Shown piece after piece: positions 12,281 through 25,900 of a stretch of DNA of 64,000 nt. Source of the stretch: Chondrilla cf. caribensis (taxonomy: Eukaryota; Porifera; Demospongiae; Chondrillida; Chondrillidae); NCBI GenBank assembly GCA_964020155.1, contig OZ026557.1, positions 2,963,501 through 3,027,500 on the forward strand. Direction: 5' to 3'. The translations under genes were made by a program, and so were the position numbers. Position 1 is the stretch's first letter, and every line of letters starts with the position of its first letter. The notes under the pieces are model-generated. The model was given only the letters and a program-made list of their open reading frames with translations, was not told where the DNA came from and searched no databases.

Positions 12281-13875
12281 TCCTATCTTCATTTGGATAT
12301 GAGATTAGCACTATATACAGTTGCCCAAGGCCAATGGTGGTAAGCAAAAGAAATTATATCCATAGTAGAAATATTTGTTGATTCATACCACTTAGCATTA
12401 TTTGATAGAGATTCAACTGCATGAGATCTAGATTTATTCTATCTTGTCCCAAAACTTGTGTACACTCCAGTAATAATCGTTGCTTATGTCATGGCCAAGA
12501 ATTATGGGGAGTCATCAATTGTTGTATGGATTCATAAACAGTCATACTCAAATGTGAACTCATCACTATTCACTATTTGCATGTAACTTGTGTCCTCCAC
12601 ATACAGTGGCTGCACAGACTCCCTTAACTGCCATGACATTGTGTTGTTTGCTAACACTCATTGTGCTAACTCCAAGTATATACACTAGATAAGGAAATTA
12701 TCAGGTGTGCTATGTCTACTATGTATATTCGTACCAATTGCAGTGATCAACACCTCTTGTGTGGGTATGTGGGGGGCTGTAGCTATGGGTGTCATTCCTA
12801 TTGTACAGAAATAAAAAGACTGATAAAACAATCAATATATAAGAATTAAAATATACACACACATGCCTAAAAGTGTATATATACATGCATAAGTACGTAC
12901 ATGCTCAATGTAAATGTACCTACAGTTATCGTGTACAATGATAATATTTTTGATGTTGTATTTTACATACAATATATATGATATTGTACATAAAAGTTTG
13001 AATATGCTTGATAATGCAAAATTGCCTAAATAATAATGGGTTTCTATAATACGTTGAAATATACAATAATATATTATAGTATTACGTACTATCAATAGCA
13101 GCGGTATCAAGTTTACATGTACATACATGTGGTGGTATGATGTGGCGATGAGGTGGATAATTTGTGGACTACTGTATAATGCTAAAAAATCATGGCAACT
13201 GTGTCTAGCGTGATGGTATACATGTGAAGTGTTCCCACTGACTCAGTCCTTTAGCACAGCCAACTACTCCATTCCTTCAAGGTTCTCACTGCCTTATTAA
13301 GCTTCATCATACGGAAGGTGAACCATGCACACTAGTATGGCTCCACAGTGTAACCTAGGCAGTGGATGTCAGCATGACCTAAAGTAGTAATCTTATCTTG
13401 AAAGGGGGAACACCAGTACCACACCTGATACTTAGTCCTTTGACATTCCATGTGGTATTCACAATGGAATTTTGATCAATCATACCACTCCACAGTGTAA
13501 CACCTTATTCTACAAAGTAAACACGTCATCTCATCATCAACTGTCACCACACTGATTAAAATTGCACACACAATTTGTATTCCATACCACTGAAGAAGAC
13601 AGCAGTTAGCTGTGGAAACGTTTGTGGTGGTTGGTGAAAAAATTATTTATGGCTAGTGAAATTCCAATGAACTTATCCATAAGATGCTACCTAGCCAAAC
13701 AACTCACTTTTCAAAAGTAGACACAGCAGTCTTCCTTATAGAACATTAAAGTAAAGCATCATTAAATCATATCATTATTATATGGACAATCCTAATCTGC
13801 AAATAATATAATAATAACATAATAATGTTATAGTACTTGTTAACCAAAGTGTCCTATTACGTACACACACACACA

Positions 13876-13951
<76 letters not shown>

Positions 13952-14282
13952 TTATATAATTCTATACTTGATTTAATTTAAAAGTTTCTAGAAAATATTA
14001 ATCATGAGCACGTTGTGTTCACGTGCACATTGCACTGCATGTACATGCAGGATGACCCAGTGCACAAGATACGTAGTTGTAAAATTGCATGTATGCAGAC
14101 AATACTTTTCATACATACATAATATGCATTCATGTTATTATGTATGCAAGTGTATGTAAATACGTATGTGTCCATACATTATGTTATGTAATGTAGTATT
14201 GTTCAACGTATCACAGTTTACTATATGTATATACATATAATATTATACAGAATCTATAAACTTATAACTATTGTAATATGTA
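12281..14282. other. Gene-free intergenic stretch
   Basis: No gene is supported between the right microsatellite and the KH-gene 3' flank. The stretch holds a (CA)n tract at 13862-13951, an AT-rich ATATAT zone, and at 13583-13612 a short hairpin motif (CTGAAGAAGACAGC...GGAAACG) of a kind often left by retroelements. Confidence 0.6.
13862..13951. repeat. (CA)n microsatellite
   Basis: About 90 bp of CA dinucleotides with three interruptions. Confidence 0.9.
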
Positions 14283-14439
14283 GTGAATTCTTGTTAATCC
14301 GCCAAACCTTTAATCCATCATAATATCCCAGTACCAATATAATGTATAGGTACCAATAAATATCCAGTTAATCTGCCAAACTCGTTAATCCACTCTATTC
14401 TTTGATAACGAATTGCGGTAGATTGAAGAGACTTCACTG
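14283..14439. mobile_element. Tc1/mariner-type MITE, copy 2
   Basis: A 157-bp copy of the CAGTGAATTC...GAATTCACTG family (first base of the left end lost), lying between TA dinucleotides. It contains TTAATCCGCCAAAC and the complementary GTAGATT near the right end. It sits about 250 bp downstream of the KH gene stop codon. Confidence 0.75.
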
Positions 14440-14687
14440 TATATGTAATCAATATTTTTAAGCCTAATTATGTGTATGTGTACAGTATAAAAGAGGTTTT
14501 CTATAAAATAACATTATATTATGTACATAATCTGGTCATTAACACTAGTTTCTTAACATAATATGATCAAAAGATTACAGAATTGAAGATTCACTACTCT
14601 TATGTAAAGAAAATGCGACAAAAATACATACTAATACGAGTATTATGTTTATCTAATTATAAAGGTCTGCAGGGTGTCAATGCTTAC

Positions 14688-17600
14688 CTATTCACTAATG
14701 TACTTAGTTTCGGAGGCTATCTTCACAGCACAGTTTATGAAATTTTGTAATTCGTACAGGACACTCGCAACAGTTGGTATCTTTGGTAATACCTTATCAG
14801 CAAGTGGATCACAGGCATAGTTGGCAAAGGCATCCTTCACTGAAGTCCCTTGAAATTGAGAAAAATCAGCAATCCATTGAGGATTCAGCAACTGTATTAG
14901 TGGGAAAGATAGATGTGTGCATAGTTACATACATTTGATCAGCTACAAATATACACCAAGCATGTGTTAATGTTGCTATAGCTGGTTGGTTACTCATGAA
15001 AGGTGAGCTATGATGCCATGATGAACCACCATCCACCCCTACTATTTGTTAGATTCCTGTGGGCCAGGCACATTCCTACGCAATGAGACACCAAATATGG
15101 ACTGTATGTATACGTACGTATATTCACTGCCCATTATTGGTTTTGCAATACTGTAAGAACTTTGCACAGTAGGACGAATAAATGTGCAGGTCAGGTGTAT
15201 TGATGTGTTTTGTGGTTAGTACATATATTTTATTACAAAGCTATTGCATTATCTGCATGCTTAGGAGCACGTGTAGATGTGTATTATATTGCATATGTGT
15301 TGCGTTTGCAAATAAAATACATCTAAATGTCAGAGATAGCTGCAACTAAATTTGCACACAATATTATTTAGTGGTTAAGACATGGGCACGAGGGCATTAT
15401 GACATATAAAATACCGAGTCCCGAGGGTGCGAAGCGCCCGAGGGCGAGTGTATTTTATATGTCATAATGCCGAGTGTCCATGTCTTAACCATTATAGCAT
15501 CCGTTGCTAACGCTTTATACTGTTGCTAGCGCTTTATACAATATAAAATTGCTGTATAATAGTACTGTTTCTATGGTAACGGATGCTATAATATTATAAT
15601 ACATTATCAATGATGAACACATCTGCATCTGTGTGTGTGTGTGCATATGTGAGCGTACTTGAGTGTGTAAATGCATGTACTATTTAAGCATCTGTGAGAG
15701 TGTAGGAGCTATAATAGTATATGAAAATAGTAGGTGTGCAAGCTGGTGAATTATGAACCATACCTACCTCCAATTCGCCATCTTGTTGAAATAACTCTAC
15801 CTCAACAGGAGTGCCATTTTTTGGAATTTCTCCTGATTCCATTTGTTTCTCGTGACTTCTGAACTCTTTACAGGTGTGTGACAACAGGAATGAACATCCA
15901 TTGAAAGGATATTCATAAATCTTCTTCTCATAACGTCGAATAAAATACACTACATACTGAAAGTCTCTTGTTATCATTTCAACTTCTACTACATTGTCTC
16001 GTCCACTTTTCCTAAAAAGTATTGTACTTTAATCAATATCAGCTCTATTTACATTTCAATTTGCTCACTGCATACAAACTAAATGGAAATAGTACTGAAA
16101 AGAAACATGTACATATATTACATGTGCTTGTGCAATACATGCAACTACATTAGTACAATGACATGTTATAAAACACATTCATCCCATGCATGCACAACAC
16201 TCCATGGTATATACATGTACACCCAATGTACAATATACGTATGTGTGAATAATAGAACAATAATACACTTATAATTCATTGTGGATAATTAGCCTGTATT
16301 TACCATGCAGGAGAACATCTCATGTGCGGGGTGGTGTGGGGGATTCTATATCTGCTACAGGTATTTTGACTAAAACTATAGAGGAATTTCTATTAACCGT
16401 AGGAGACCTGTTTGGATAATTCACAGATAAAAGGGGATATTACATATGTTTACGTGTTGCAGGTTAAATTTGGTTTATCCCGTGAGTGAGCAACTTTATT
16501 AGAGAAGTCCACTACAGCTAAATGCTACAAGACTAGATACATGCAGTAGTTTCAAATACAGTACGTACATATACATACGTAAGCATCAATATGTACGTAT
16601 ATAAGATGCCTACCTTTCTTGGATGCTACTTGCCACTTTCTCTCCAATAGCTTTGAGAAAGATCTCTTCATCATCATAATGATCATGTTTGACCGTGTGT
16701 ACACAAACATCATAGTTGCTATGATGTGAACAGCGGAAAGACACCACAATTATAGCAGGCATAAGACAATCCTTTATCATCTACTCTACGGGTTTAGTAT
16801 GGTTTAGTCCCTGGTTCCATTCTTGGCACTGCTGATGATTTATGAGTTTTTTTCCCTGCACCCCCCTACCAACACATGGGAAGGGAAGATGCAAAGAGAA
16901 GACCAAGGCCACCAAACTATGTATTAGACATTGTCTGCAATCTCTGTGTGTTTGTGTTTAGTTGTTGTATTGATTCGTGTATTTGTGGGTGCCTTGAAAA
17001 GTAGCCTTTAAGGCTAAAGGCTCCCCCACATTAAATAAGATTTCAAATCAAATCAAATCAAATCAAGTTTAATGATATTTTTTGAAGTAATTTGAATACT
17101 GTTTACTAATTAGTCATTTATTATTCTACAGTGGGACCCCTGTAATCAGGACACCTTGGGTCAGTCTTTTTGTGTCTGATTATAGGGGTGTCCCTATTTC
17201 AGGGGTTATGTACTTAGGATTGAAATTAATGGACATGCACGATGTGGGGGCATAACTCAGCAGCCATATTGGGTGGCAAAAAGACATGTTGCATATAGGG
17301 TGCTATACGAAATTTGTCTAGCTGTATAAGAGTTATAGACACTTCATCTTCAAACTAAACCTCATATTTCTTAGAGATATGAGCTAATATGGTACAATAC
17401 AAATCGTCTTCGTAATGAATACTTCTATCACATTTTCACCTCAAAATCCCTTGCACGTATAGATTGTCAGGACCAAAGGTATTGTTGTCAAACTGGAGGA
17501 AATCTTACAGCCTCAGAAACTTTGATTTGCCCGTTTTATTGTGTATAATTTACAACTGATTTATATACTCACTGGTTCATATTTTCCCGTCCGTTTTACG

Positions 17601-20600
17601 GAATAATGAAAGTCTGTTTTTCAGGGGACATTTTACATACATTACAATACAGAATAAGTTAGTTCCAAGACTATGCGTCTGTTTTAGCTCGGTGTCTGTA
17701 TTTCAGGGGGCCGAATTATAGGGGTCCAACTGTATACGCTCAACACAGTAATTGCAATTAATTGAAGTAGAATACATGTAATTATGACTAACCAATCCAA
17801 GCATAATCCATCATAATAGAGTATCTTCTTTGTCATCTGAATTCCTGCCATAGTGAAGCGGTCCCCATTTTTGACACATTTCAATAGTGCACTCCTGTAA
17901 TTAAGGTCCTTGCTGCCATCAATAAAAACCAAGCCAACAGACAAACATGTTGGGGATGACACGAGTTTGAGATGTGAAAAACTATTAAGAGAGGAATCAG
18001 ACTTAGTATAATGTAAAATAATAGTAAACCAGTATTATAAGTAAGTACATACATACATAATAAAATAATCTTGCTTAAATGCAAACACGGAAAAAGTGGA
18101 AAATAAACAGAGTTTCCTCATTAAAGGAAGTTTTAAAATAATGAATTTATTGGTCATGCACATGTGCATTCTCACTCTGCATATTCTGCTGAAGGGAATC
18201 TCAACTTGTATGACTGGATCCCGGCAAAAGCCTCTGTGGAGACTAGGCTTGAATCATGCCTTACAAGAGACTTCACAGAAATGCAGCGGGGTACTTCTTT
18301 GGGCAGTTTCTTCCACATAATTTTACCAAATCTGAGAAGAATTCATGTATATATATATATACAGTCAGATATCATGTATGTACATGTATTATATAGATTT
18401 GAACACACAATTGTGTATATTATTGTTATAATTACAGGAATAATATTGCATCGATAATTTTATCCTGTAGAGATGCTTGCCATTATATGCATGTAAGTAT
18501 ATTATATTGCAATATAATATTATGACTTAATGCATAATATATTCACCAACACACATGATGTGTATATAGTACATATAATATGCATACACCGACCTTACTC
18601 CTATATCTATGCGACAAAGTTTCCTTTCTTTCTCCATAACTTTATGTAATACTGCTGCCATTGAATCATGAAGATGTCTAAATCCATGTTCATCCAGTGC
18701 TGCCATCCTGAAATTCTGCAACATGAAAAAGCAATCAATTGTAAAAGGGTCTTGATTACAAAGAGCTTGATAAAAATCCACATGGTAACATTATATATCG
18801 GGATGTTATTAATGTGCCAGAGGACCAATCAGAGATAATATCAAACTTCAAAGCCATACTTGAACAATTGCACTATACTTGAGGTATTCATGTTTTAATT
18901 TCTACACAAACCGTTACCTCATCAACAATAATATTATCAACCAATTAACATTCCACCCTATGAAGCTATACTAAAATGTTTTTCCAACAATTTAATACCC
19001 CACAATTACTCTACTATCTAGTTCTATGGCAAGATACACATCATTTTATAAGTTGTCTGTAACATGCACACAATAATTAACAGTATAGAATATTATGAGC
19101 TGGGGTTTTATAAGAATTTACAACAATATCACTTACCCTAGGCCTGTTAGCAAGAGTTAGATAATGGTATTGACTCATTGGTCTCTTGGTTCTGGAGCCA
19201 TAGTTTACTTTTACTTGGGTTTTGGCAACTTCAGCATGGGCAAACTCAGGGAGTCTCGTCAGTAGAGATAGCTTGCAGTCCAAGAATGCTGGATGCTTGT
19301 CATTCCCCTATGTTGGATAACATTATGTTTTATATGTTTATATAATATTATTATAATATGCTTGCATATGTACAGAAGCGCAGGTTTTTTTAACCCATTT
19401 CCTCCTCATTCATACAACTTGGAGGCATATTATATTAACCTATACTTGTCTGGAATATATTAATTTACAGATTGAAGTTAATGTGTGATGTTATGCTTAT
19501 CATCCCTCACGCATACATAAATAATGCAGTACTCACTGCTATAGCAAATATGATTTTACACTCTCGCTTGCAAGTTTCAAAATCCGCATTATCTCCTGTA
19601 CTATAGATAGTGAAAAGTACTAAGTCTTTGTCTTTATCTACCTATAAAAGAAAAACATGTATATAGACCCTTGAACCAGATCAATGGTTAATATACATGA
19701 GATATCAGAGTTAAGCTTTGTAAATATCAGTGATATATAGTACAGTTTACCCGGGAAAATGCAAAATAATATTATAATTACAAACAATATAAAGCACTAC
19801 AATAATTTTCCTATGATAAAGAAGTACACGCACTATTACATATAGCACTGGGAGTTGAATTCCATAATTAATATTACATTATACTATACCTTGGAAGTAA
19901 ACAATGTGTTTATTGTAAATGTGATCCACCATTATCTTTTGGTAAAATGTCTTATACACATTGAATTGACTAATATCATGTAAATTTTCATGATGGTTAC
20001 CCTGTAACTATAGGGACATTAGTATGGGAGAGGTGGTCTTATATCAGTGATAGTGACCATCTAGTCATTGCAAAGACAGCTAAAGTTTGTATTTCCTTGT
20101 CTTTCAGGTTCATCATAAGTAGTATGGAGCTTCTCAAATGAATTGAGAATTTGCTCACATAAAACATACAAATTTTAATAATTATTATACAGTAGTCTGA
20201 TTGACACACCTTATTGTATGATGTATGGTTGGTTGGTTTGGTGCTGTAAAATATTTATAGGTCTTTGGGGCATTTATATTCTAAATACATGAAGTGCTCC
20301 AAGATTGTAGGAAGCATGCAGTGGTAAATTTCGTAAGGCTGTATTCAATAATTTCACACTCGCTTCGCTTGCGATAACTCATGAACATACTAGTCTAGGT
20401 ACCATTTTACTGTATAATGAGTGAGTAACAACATTCTTCTTACCAAATGTGTGCTTAAGGGATTGAAAAGAAAAAGGCTGATAAGGGTTCTCACCAACAG
20501 AGAGATTAAGTAATTCATTGCTCTTAGGCTTTGATGGCGCCATGCATATTGACGATTTCTATGACATAATTATAGTAACATCAGGGTTGATTACATCATT

Positions 20601-21839
20601 ATGACATAATATGAATTATGATGTAATCAAAAGATGGCAGATTCTGAAGTGGAATTTCAAAAAGTGGTAAAGTCTAAACCTTACCAGCCACACCGCTTCC
20701 CACAGCCTTGTGTTCTAGGTCCTATACGTACGTATATACATATTTAAGGACTACCACTTATCCACATATAGCTATCAAGCCAATATTACAGTCAATAGGG
20801 GGCGGAGTTATGTTCCCTGTTCTATAGATACATGAGAATACTGGATACATCAAGTAAATGTACCTTAGGGTCCAAAGAAATTTTACACCTTGTTCTTCTG
20901 CAGATGTTTTCCAAATGATTATCACTTCTGAAAAGATCAATCACTTTGTCTTTTAAAGCTTTTTCTTTCAGAATTAGTGGAGTACATTCGTATATGAGTG
21001 TTTCGATCTTCTTAACAGCTGCATCAATATTACCCTGACTGGAACATGTTACTTGAATGTTGTTGGATTCCTGAATGATTTGAAAAAAATGCAGTTCGAG
21101 CACATTGTAACACATACCACCAGTCAGGCTAAAATAAGGCATAGATAGGCACAACAATGTGTACTATTATAATAACTATAACAGACAATACCATTTAGCA
21201 AAATTAATACACACATTATAATAATTATACATTCTAATTATAGAATTGAAGGATAATATTGGTACAGATGATCAGTATTCACTACAGTAATGGCCAAGTT
21301 TCCTTAATTATCGTTGTGGATCATTTTGCATTTCGAACAATATACATGTACTATTTGCATGAATAAGCCAGTTAATACGCTATTGTTACTGGAGTTTTGA
21401 CTTTACTATGATAATAATAATAAATATATTGATTAAAAGGTTCAATGTAGCTATAATTATGAAAACAGAAGATTTCATGTGTGTGTGTGATGTTCTGCTG
21501 TAAATGTTCCTAATATTAGATCTATCGGAGCGTATATTAAATAAATGATCTAAGACTTTTATTATCATGATGGAAACATACTTTCTTGTAAATGACTTTA
21601 GTCCCTGTAATTTCTCCGATTTCTTTAAAGTTCTTTCCGCCTTTCCCTATGAGTTGTCCAATGTTAACTCCTTCGGGCACCTGCACTACCCGCACAGGAG
21701 TCCACCTTCCCTATGTATAGAAAAAGAATCGCAAAAGGATATAGCTAATGTGGAATTATTGTTACTGTAACATTTGTAATAATCGAATTGCTAGCGGTTC
21801 CGCTAAGTGTAATATATTCATTGATCCTACCTCTGCCAT
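14688..21839 (-). CDS. KH-domain protein with long uncharacterised C-terminal region
   Basis: Complete 11-exon model: 21839-21831, 21710-21582, 21071-20865, 19641-19537, 19307-19137, 18715-18594, 18331-18176, 17981-17793, 16718-16614, 16011-15768, 14891-14688 (stop TAG at 14690-14688). The joined frame is 1641 nt, or 546 residues, and every junction is in phase with GT..AG. The first exon is only ATG GCA GAG. Residues about 9-70 form a KH fold: VRVVQVPEGVNIGQLIGKGG with the nucleic-acid-binding loop GKGG at 25-28, then a beta strand (NNIQVTC) and a helix (IDAAVKKIETLIYE). This implies RNA or ssDNA binding. The remaining 470 residues contain the phrases RIDIGVRFGKIMWKKLP (about 243) and YVVYFIRRYEKKIYEYPF; I do not recognise a family. 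No signal peptide or membrane helix is seen. Confidence 0.85.
15373..15489. repeat. Foldback element B with CGAAGCGCCCGAGGGCG centre
   Basis: Near-perfect arms of about 41 bp (GGTTAAGACATGG...CATATAAAATAC) surround a GC-rich loop containing CCCGAGGGTGCGAAGCGCCC. It lies in the last intron of the KH gene. Confidence 0.8.
15493..15590. mobile_element. Small TIR element (TATAGCATCCGTT ends)
   Basis: A 98-bp element with perfect 13-bp inverted ends TATAGCATCCGTT / AACGGATGCTATA, directly next to foldback B. It includes a short internal duplication (GCTAACGCTTTATA, GCTAGCGCTTTATA). The two may be one composite unit. Confidence 0.6.
16840..17065 (+). mobile_element. Possible non-LTR retrotransposon 3' end with (AAATC)n tail
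   Basis: The phrase GCCTTTAAGGCTAAAGGCTC followed by CCCCCACATTAAATAA and then five AAATC repeats resembles the 3' tail of CR1/L2/RTE-type LINEs, which end in short tandem repeats instead of poly(A). No reverse-transcriptase frame remains upstream, so this would be a 5'-truncated copy, in an intron of the KH gene. Confidence 0.45.
17129..17732. mobile_element. Tc1/mariner-like TIR element (CAGTGGGACCCC ends)
   Basis: A 604-bp element in the KH-gene intron with ends CAGTGGGACCCCTGTAATC and ATTATAGGGGTCCAACTG, flanked by TA. Inner copies of ATTATAGGGGTGTCC/TGTATTTCAGGGG extend the termini. No transposase is left. Confidence 0.7.
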
Positions 21840-22900
21840 CACTTTCCGAGGTCGATGCCGGTAGATATAGAATCTAGATATCGACTTGTTGCAATAGGTA
21901 GCGCTTGGATCAGCCAAACTGCATTGGTTCAAATTCTTCTAGATTGGAATCTGCGGGTGTTAGCTATTCGTTCCGCCCCTAATTTCCCTTCTTTTAATTT
22001 ATATGCCTTAATATTGTTATCATATTGTTTAATTTAATACATAGCTATTCGATATGCCATTATTATACTGAATGCCGAGAACAAACTAAGTGCATGGACC
22101 GTGGGTGTTTCAAGGAGGTGTAATTATTGCATTATAACTTACGTAGCTACACAAAATAATTTTATTGATGTGAAATGTCAAAAGCAATAGGGTCAAGCTG
22201 AATTACTACCGCTACCTGACAGATCCGTAGATAAATAGATCACTCAGTAGAGATCGAGTGCAGCAGAGGCCATGTACAGTGATGCCCTCGTCGAACCCTA
22301 AGGGCATCTATTCGCCCGCATTATCGACAGGACTCCTAACTGAACAAAATCGGTTATAATTCATCCTCGTCAAGTACTCCGTACGCGTACTACGCTTGAT
22401 TGTCCAATGTTTTATAACCAATTATAGTATACGTCTTAGGTTTTTTTATTTCTTTGCCTTGCCGGGTTTGTACACACTATGCATATACAGCTGCAGCTAT
22501 GTGCCCTTTAATCCTCGCCCCCGAGGTTACTTTTTGTATCATACCATCATGGACAAGCTGCGTGAGCATCTAATATTTACTGTATCATTGCTGTTGGTCT
22601 GTCTAAGAATGTTGTGGTTCCCCCGAATCGGAGTGTGCCCGTGCAAAATCTACTACGACTGGCATTGAGGACGATATAATATTAATTTATATGGTTATAT
22701 CACGTAGGAAGACTGTCTACTGGTATATTATAACATAAATACTCTATACTAATCCAGTAGTTCCATAAAGTAACTACTACTATAATAATTATCATAATAA
22801 AGAATCTATCGATTTTGTTGGAGAAATCCTCGATCGATGGTGTGAACAAGAACGCAAGTCATCGTTTCACTGAGCAACGCCAACAGATAGTGTATCCAAA
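21840..22900. promoter_or_regulatory. Shared divergent promoter region, KH gene and DRC12
   Basis: The 1.06-kb gap between two divergent start codons (21839, minus and 22901, plus). It contains a hairpin (GATGCCCTC...AAGGGCATC, about 22283-22310) and the imperfect palindrome around GTACTCCGTACGCGTAC at 22374-22392. No core promoter elements could be assigned, so a bidirectional promoter is inferred from gene orientation only. Confidence 0.4.
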
Positions 22901-25900
22901 ATGAGCAAAGTAAAAGGTGCAGCTAAGGAGAAGAAAGGAAAAAAAGGAAAGAAGAAAGGAGATGTCGGGCTGACCGTGGAAGAAAGATACAAAAAGACAC
23001 TGCAAGAAATCACCTCTCTTAGAGCTCAATTAGGTAGCGTTTGATCATAAATGAGACAGTTAGTAGACTTACCGGTTAACACAGCTAACAATGCCAAGTA
23101 TTAGTGAAGTAGTACCATGATAGAGTAGATCGAGGATGCATTCAATTATTAGCACAAGTAAAGGTTAAATCATTTTGAGCGACATTTAAATACTAAGGAG
23201 GTCAAGTCCTGTTATTAGCACCAGCCTTAGCTCAATGCTACAGGACCATAGATAGACGCAAGCATAGAGTATCTATGCTAGGACTGTCTGCAGATAACCA
23301 CTGTAGCTTCTTCTTTGCCTCAAAGATAAACTTGGAAATTACACCTAGCCGATGCTCTTATGAGTTTCATTAACTCCGGTTAACACAGCTGATAATGCCA
23401 AGTATTAGTGAAGTAGTACCATGATAGAGAGCCATTTGCCATTGCCAATACCATTACCGAAAACCATTTGAGATACTATCAAAGATAACACAGGGTCCCT
23501 CTATTACTTTTGGTAGTACTGTACTATGGAATATCTGTACTTTGATACAACTTCATCAGAAAAGTATGTATGTCCACAGCACTTGGTGACCATCCATTGA
23601 AAATAGACAGATTCAACAGTTGAGAAATGTTAGAGAAATATGTTGCCGCGTCACTAGTAGTATCTGTTGTAGGATATACCCCTGTACTCTTACAAACTCA
23701 CCAATTAATGAAGTGCAGTCTAGTATCTGGATAGGCTGCATTCAATTGCCTGGAATAATGTACATATGTCCTCCCCCTGAGTGTAGATACTCTGATTGTT
23801 GACGTTTGTAGTATCTGTGCTATATATAAAGAAGATACATCATATAAAATGTAGAGTGAGTATAGCTATTTGGAATGGACGTCGTTTCAAACTCACACAG
23901 TGATATCAACTTGATATTTAGACAAAGTATTCAAATGCTGCATCCCTCTCTATATGGAAGAGGTTGGCAATTTGGATGAGTGGTTCGATGTTGGGAGTGC
24001 TCAAGGTTAATACAATATTCTAAGTTACTCCGCTCCAAGCTACTCATATTGGAAATGCAGTGTGCTCGTAGAAACTGGTCCAGTCAGTAACTACCACTTA
24101 TAAGCTCCCCCTGGGCTTTACTGAAAATGTCTAATTTTGTTGCTAACTTGAAAGTATATAAATAGTCTGCTAATGTTTCTAGTGAGTGTCTTGTATACGT
24201 ATGAGTGTGACCATGTTATCATATGCGATCCGTGGGGATTGTTTTGTGGTGTGTTTTGTTTTGTTACTGAAGATCAGAGGACAGAAGTTGCAAGACGATC
24301 CAAAGCCAGTGCTTCTGAGATGAGAGATGAACTGGATGGTGTGAAGGAGGCCATGTTCGAGGAAAAGAAGAGCAAGTTGGACATCACTGCTGGTGAGTGG
24401 TAGTTTGTACACTGCTGGTGAGTGGTAGTTTGTACACTGCTGGTGAGTGGTAGTTTGTACACTGCTGGTGAGTGGAGGATTGTACACTGCTGGTGAGTGG
24501 AGGATTGTACACTGCTGGTGAGTGGTAGATTGTGCACTGCTGGTGAGTGGTAGTTTGTACACTGTTGGTGAGTGGTAGTTTGTACACTGCTGGTGAGTGG
24601 TAGTTTGTACACTGCTGGTGAGTGGTAGATTGTACACTGCTGGTGAGTGGTAGTTTGTACACTGCTGGTGAGTGGAGGATTGTACACTGCTGGTGAGTGG
24701 TAGTTTGTACACTGCTGGTGAGTGGTAGTTTGTGTACTGCTGGTGAGTGGTAGATTGTACGTACACTGTGGGTGAGTGGTAGTTTGTACGTACGTACACT
24801 TGTGGGTGAGTGGTAGTTTGTACACTGCGAGTGAGTGGTATAGATTGTACATACACTGCTGTGGTAGTTTGTATACCGGTGGTACCTTCAATATAATTAC
24901 ACTGTTTGGGCTTCTTATCTTTTCTGGGCAGCTGAGACAGGCAGGATTTTTCAACATTCATGAAGTGTTTGCAATAGTCTACATGTGAAACACACTGTAT
25001 GTACATACTAACCTGATACGAAGCTATATTTTTTATATGTATGTTTGAGCAGGTGTGAGTGGCTAGGTACGTACATACGTATATCGAACATTGTACAATA
25101 GAGTTCGTTCACCCTAGCCAAATGAGAAATTGTATTCCAATGTTTTGACAGTGTACTGCTCCCTTCACTAGGGAGTGTGACCAGAATCAAATGCATGTGT
25201 GATCCACTTTCTTCTTATTTCCTGATAAAGGCAGATGTATCCTGCCGAAACTTTGGAAGACAATTTCTTATTTTCTAGTGTGAACAAACCTTGTTGTGTA
25301 ATTACTAGGCATGTAAGTAGATACTTTTGATGGTATGTACATATGACCACCTTTGGTTGATGATGTCTGAGTGTCTGGAGAGATCGAATATATATCTTGT
25401 TGACAAACTCAATGCTTCGAGACTACCTAAAATCTCTTAACAGTCTCGAGTACTGAGTAAAACAACAGAAACTGTGCCTCTCTCAACATCTATGACTTAT
25501 GTATGAGCAATCCATCGCTTATGTGATCCACAGGATTACGTATATGACAGAAATTGTTGAAATATTTGATGCCAAAAATTATACATGTCTACTTATGTAC
25601 AAAAGATGGAAACCTGCATGAGCTATTGGTGTGGTGCCTGATAGCATACACATACGTACATACCTATGTACAGTACTTGCTTACCAGCTGGTGCATACGT
25701 ACATATGTACGTATGTATGTATCAATTCTAATGCCAACCATCCTCTATATCGTGTACAAAGTAATATCATACATATGAATGTACAGTGAATCCACCACTA
25801 CTTTATCTGCCAAGCCTTTTAATTTGCCCCAATTTCCAGTATCAATATAATATACAAGTATTAATAAATATCCAGTTTATCTGCCAAACTTGTTTATCTA

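Larger units (their letters stand above)
23034..24272. other. DRC12 intron 1
   Basis: A 1.24-kb intron without recognisable exons. It contains a 55-bp direct repeat (23071-23125 and 23376-23429). Confidence 0.7.

Noticed and set aside
24384..24780. Regular repeat that might be taken for a CRISPR array
   Set aside because: Units are contiguous with no unique spacers, and the setting is a spliced animal gene.
24179..25006. Long open frame on the minus strand with TTTHQQCTNYHSPAV-like repeats
   Set aside because: It is the reverse-strand shadow of the 25-bp splice-donor minisatellite; no start context, no family, and the plus strand holds the DRC12 exon.
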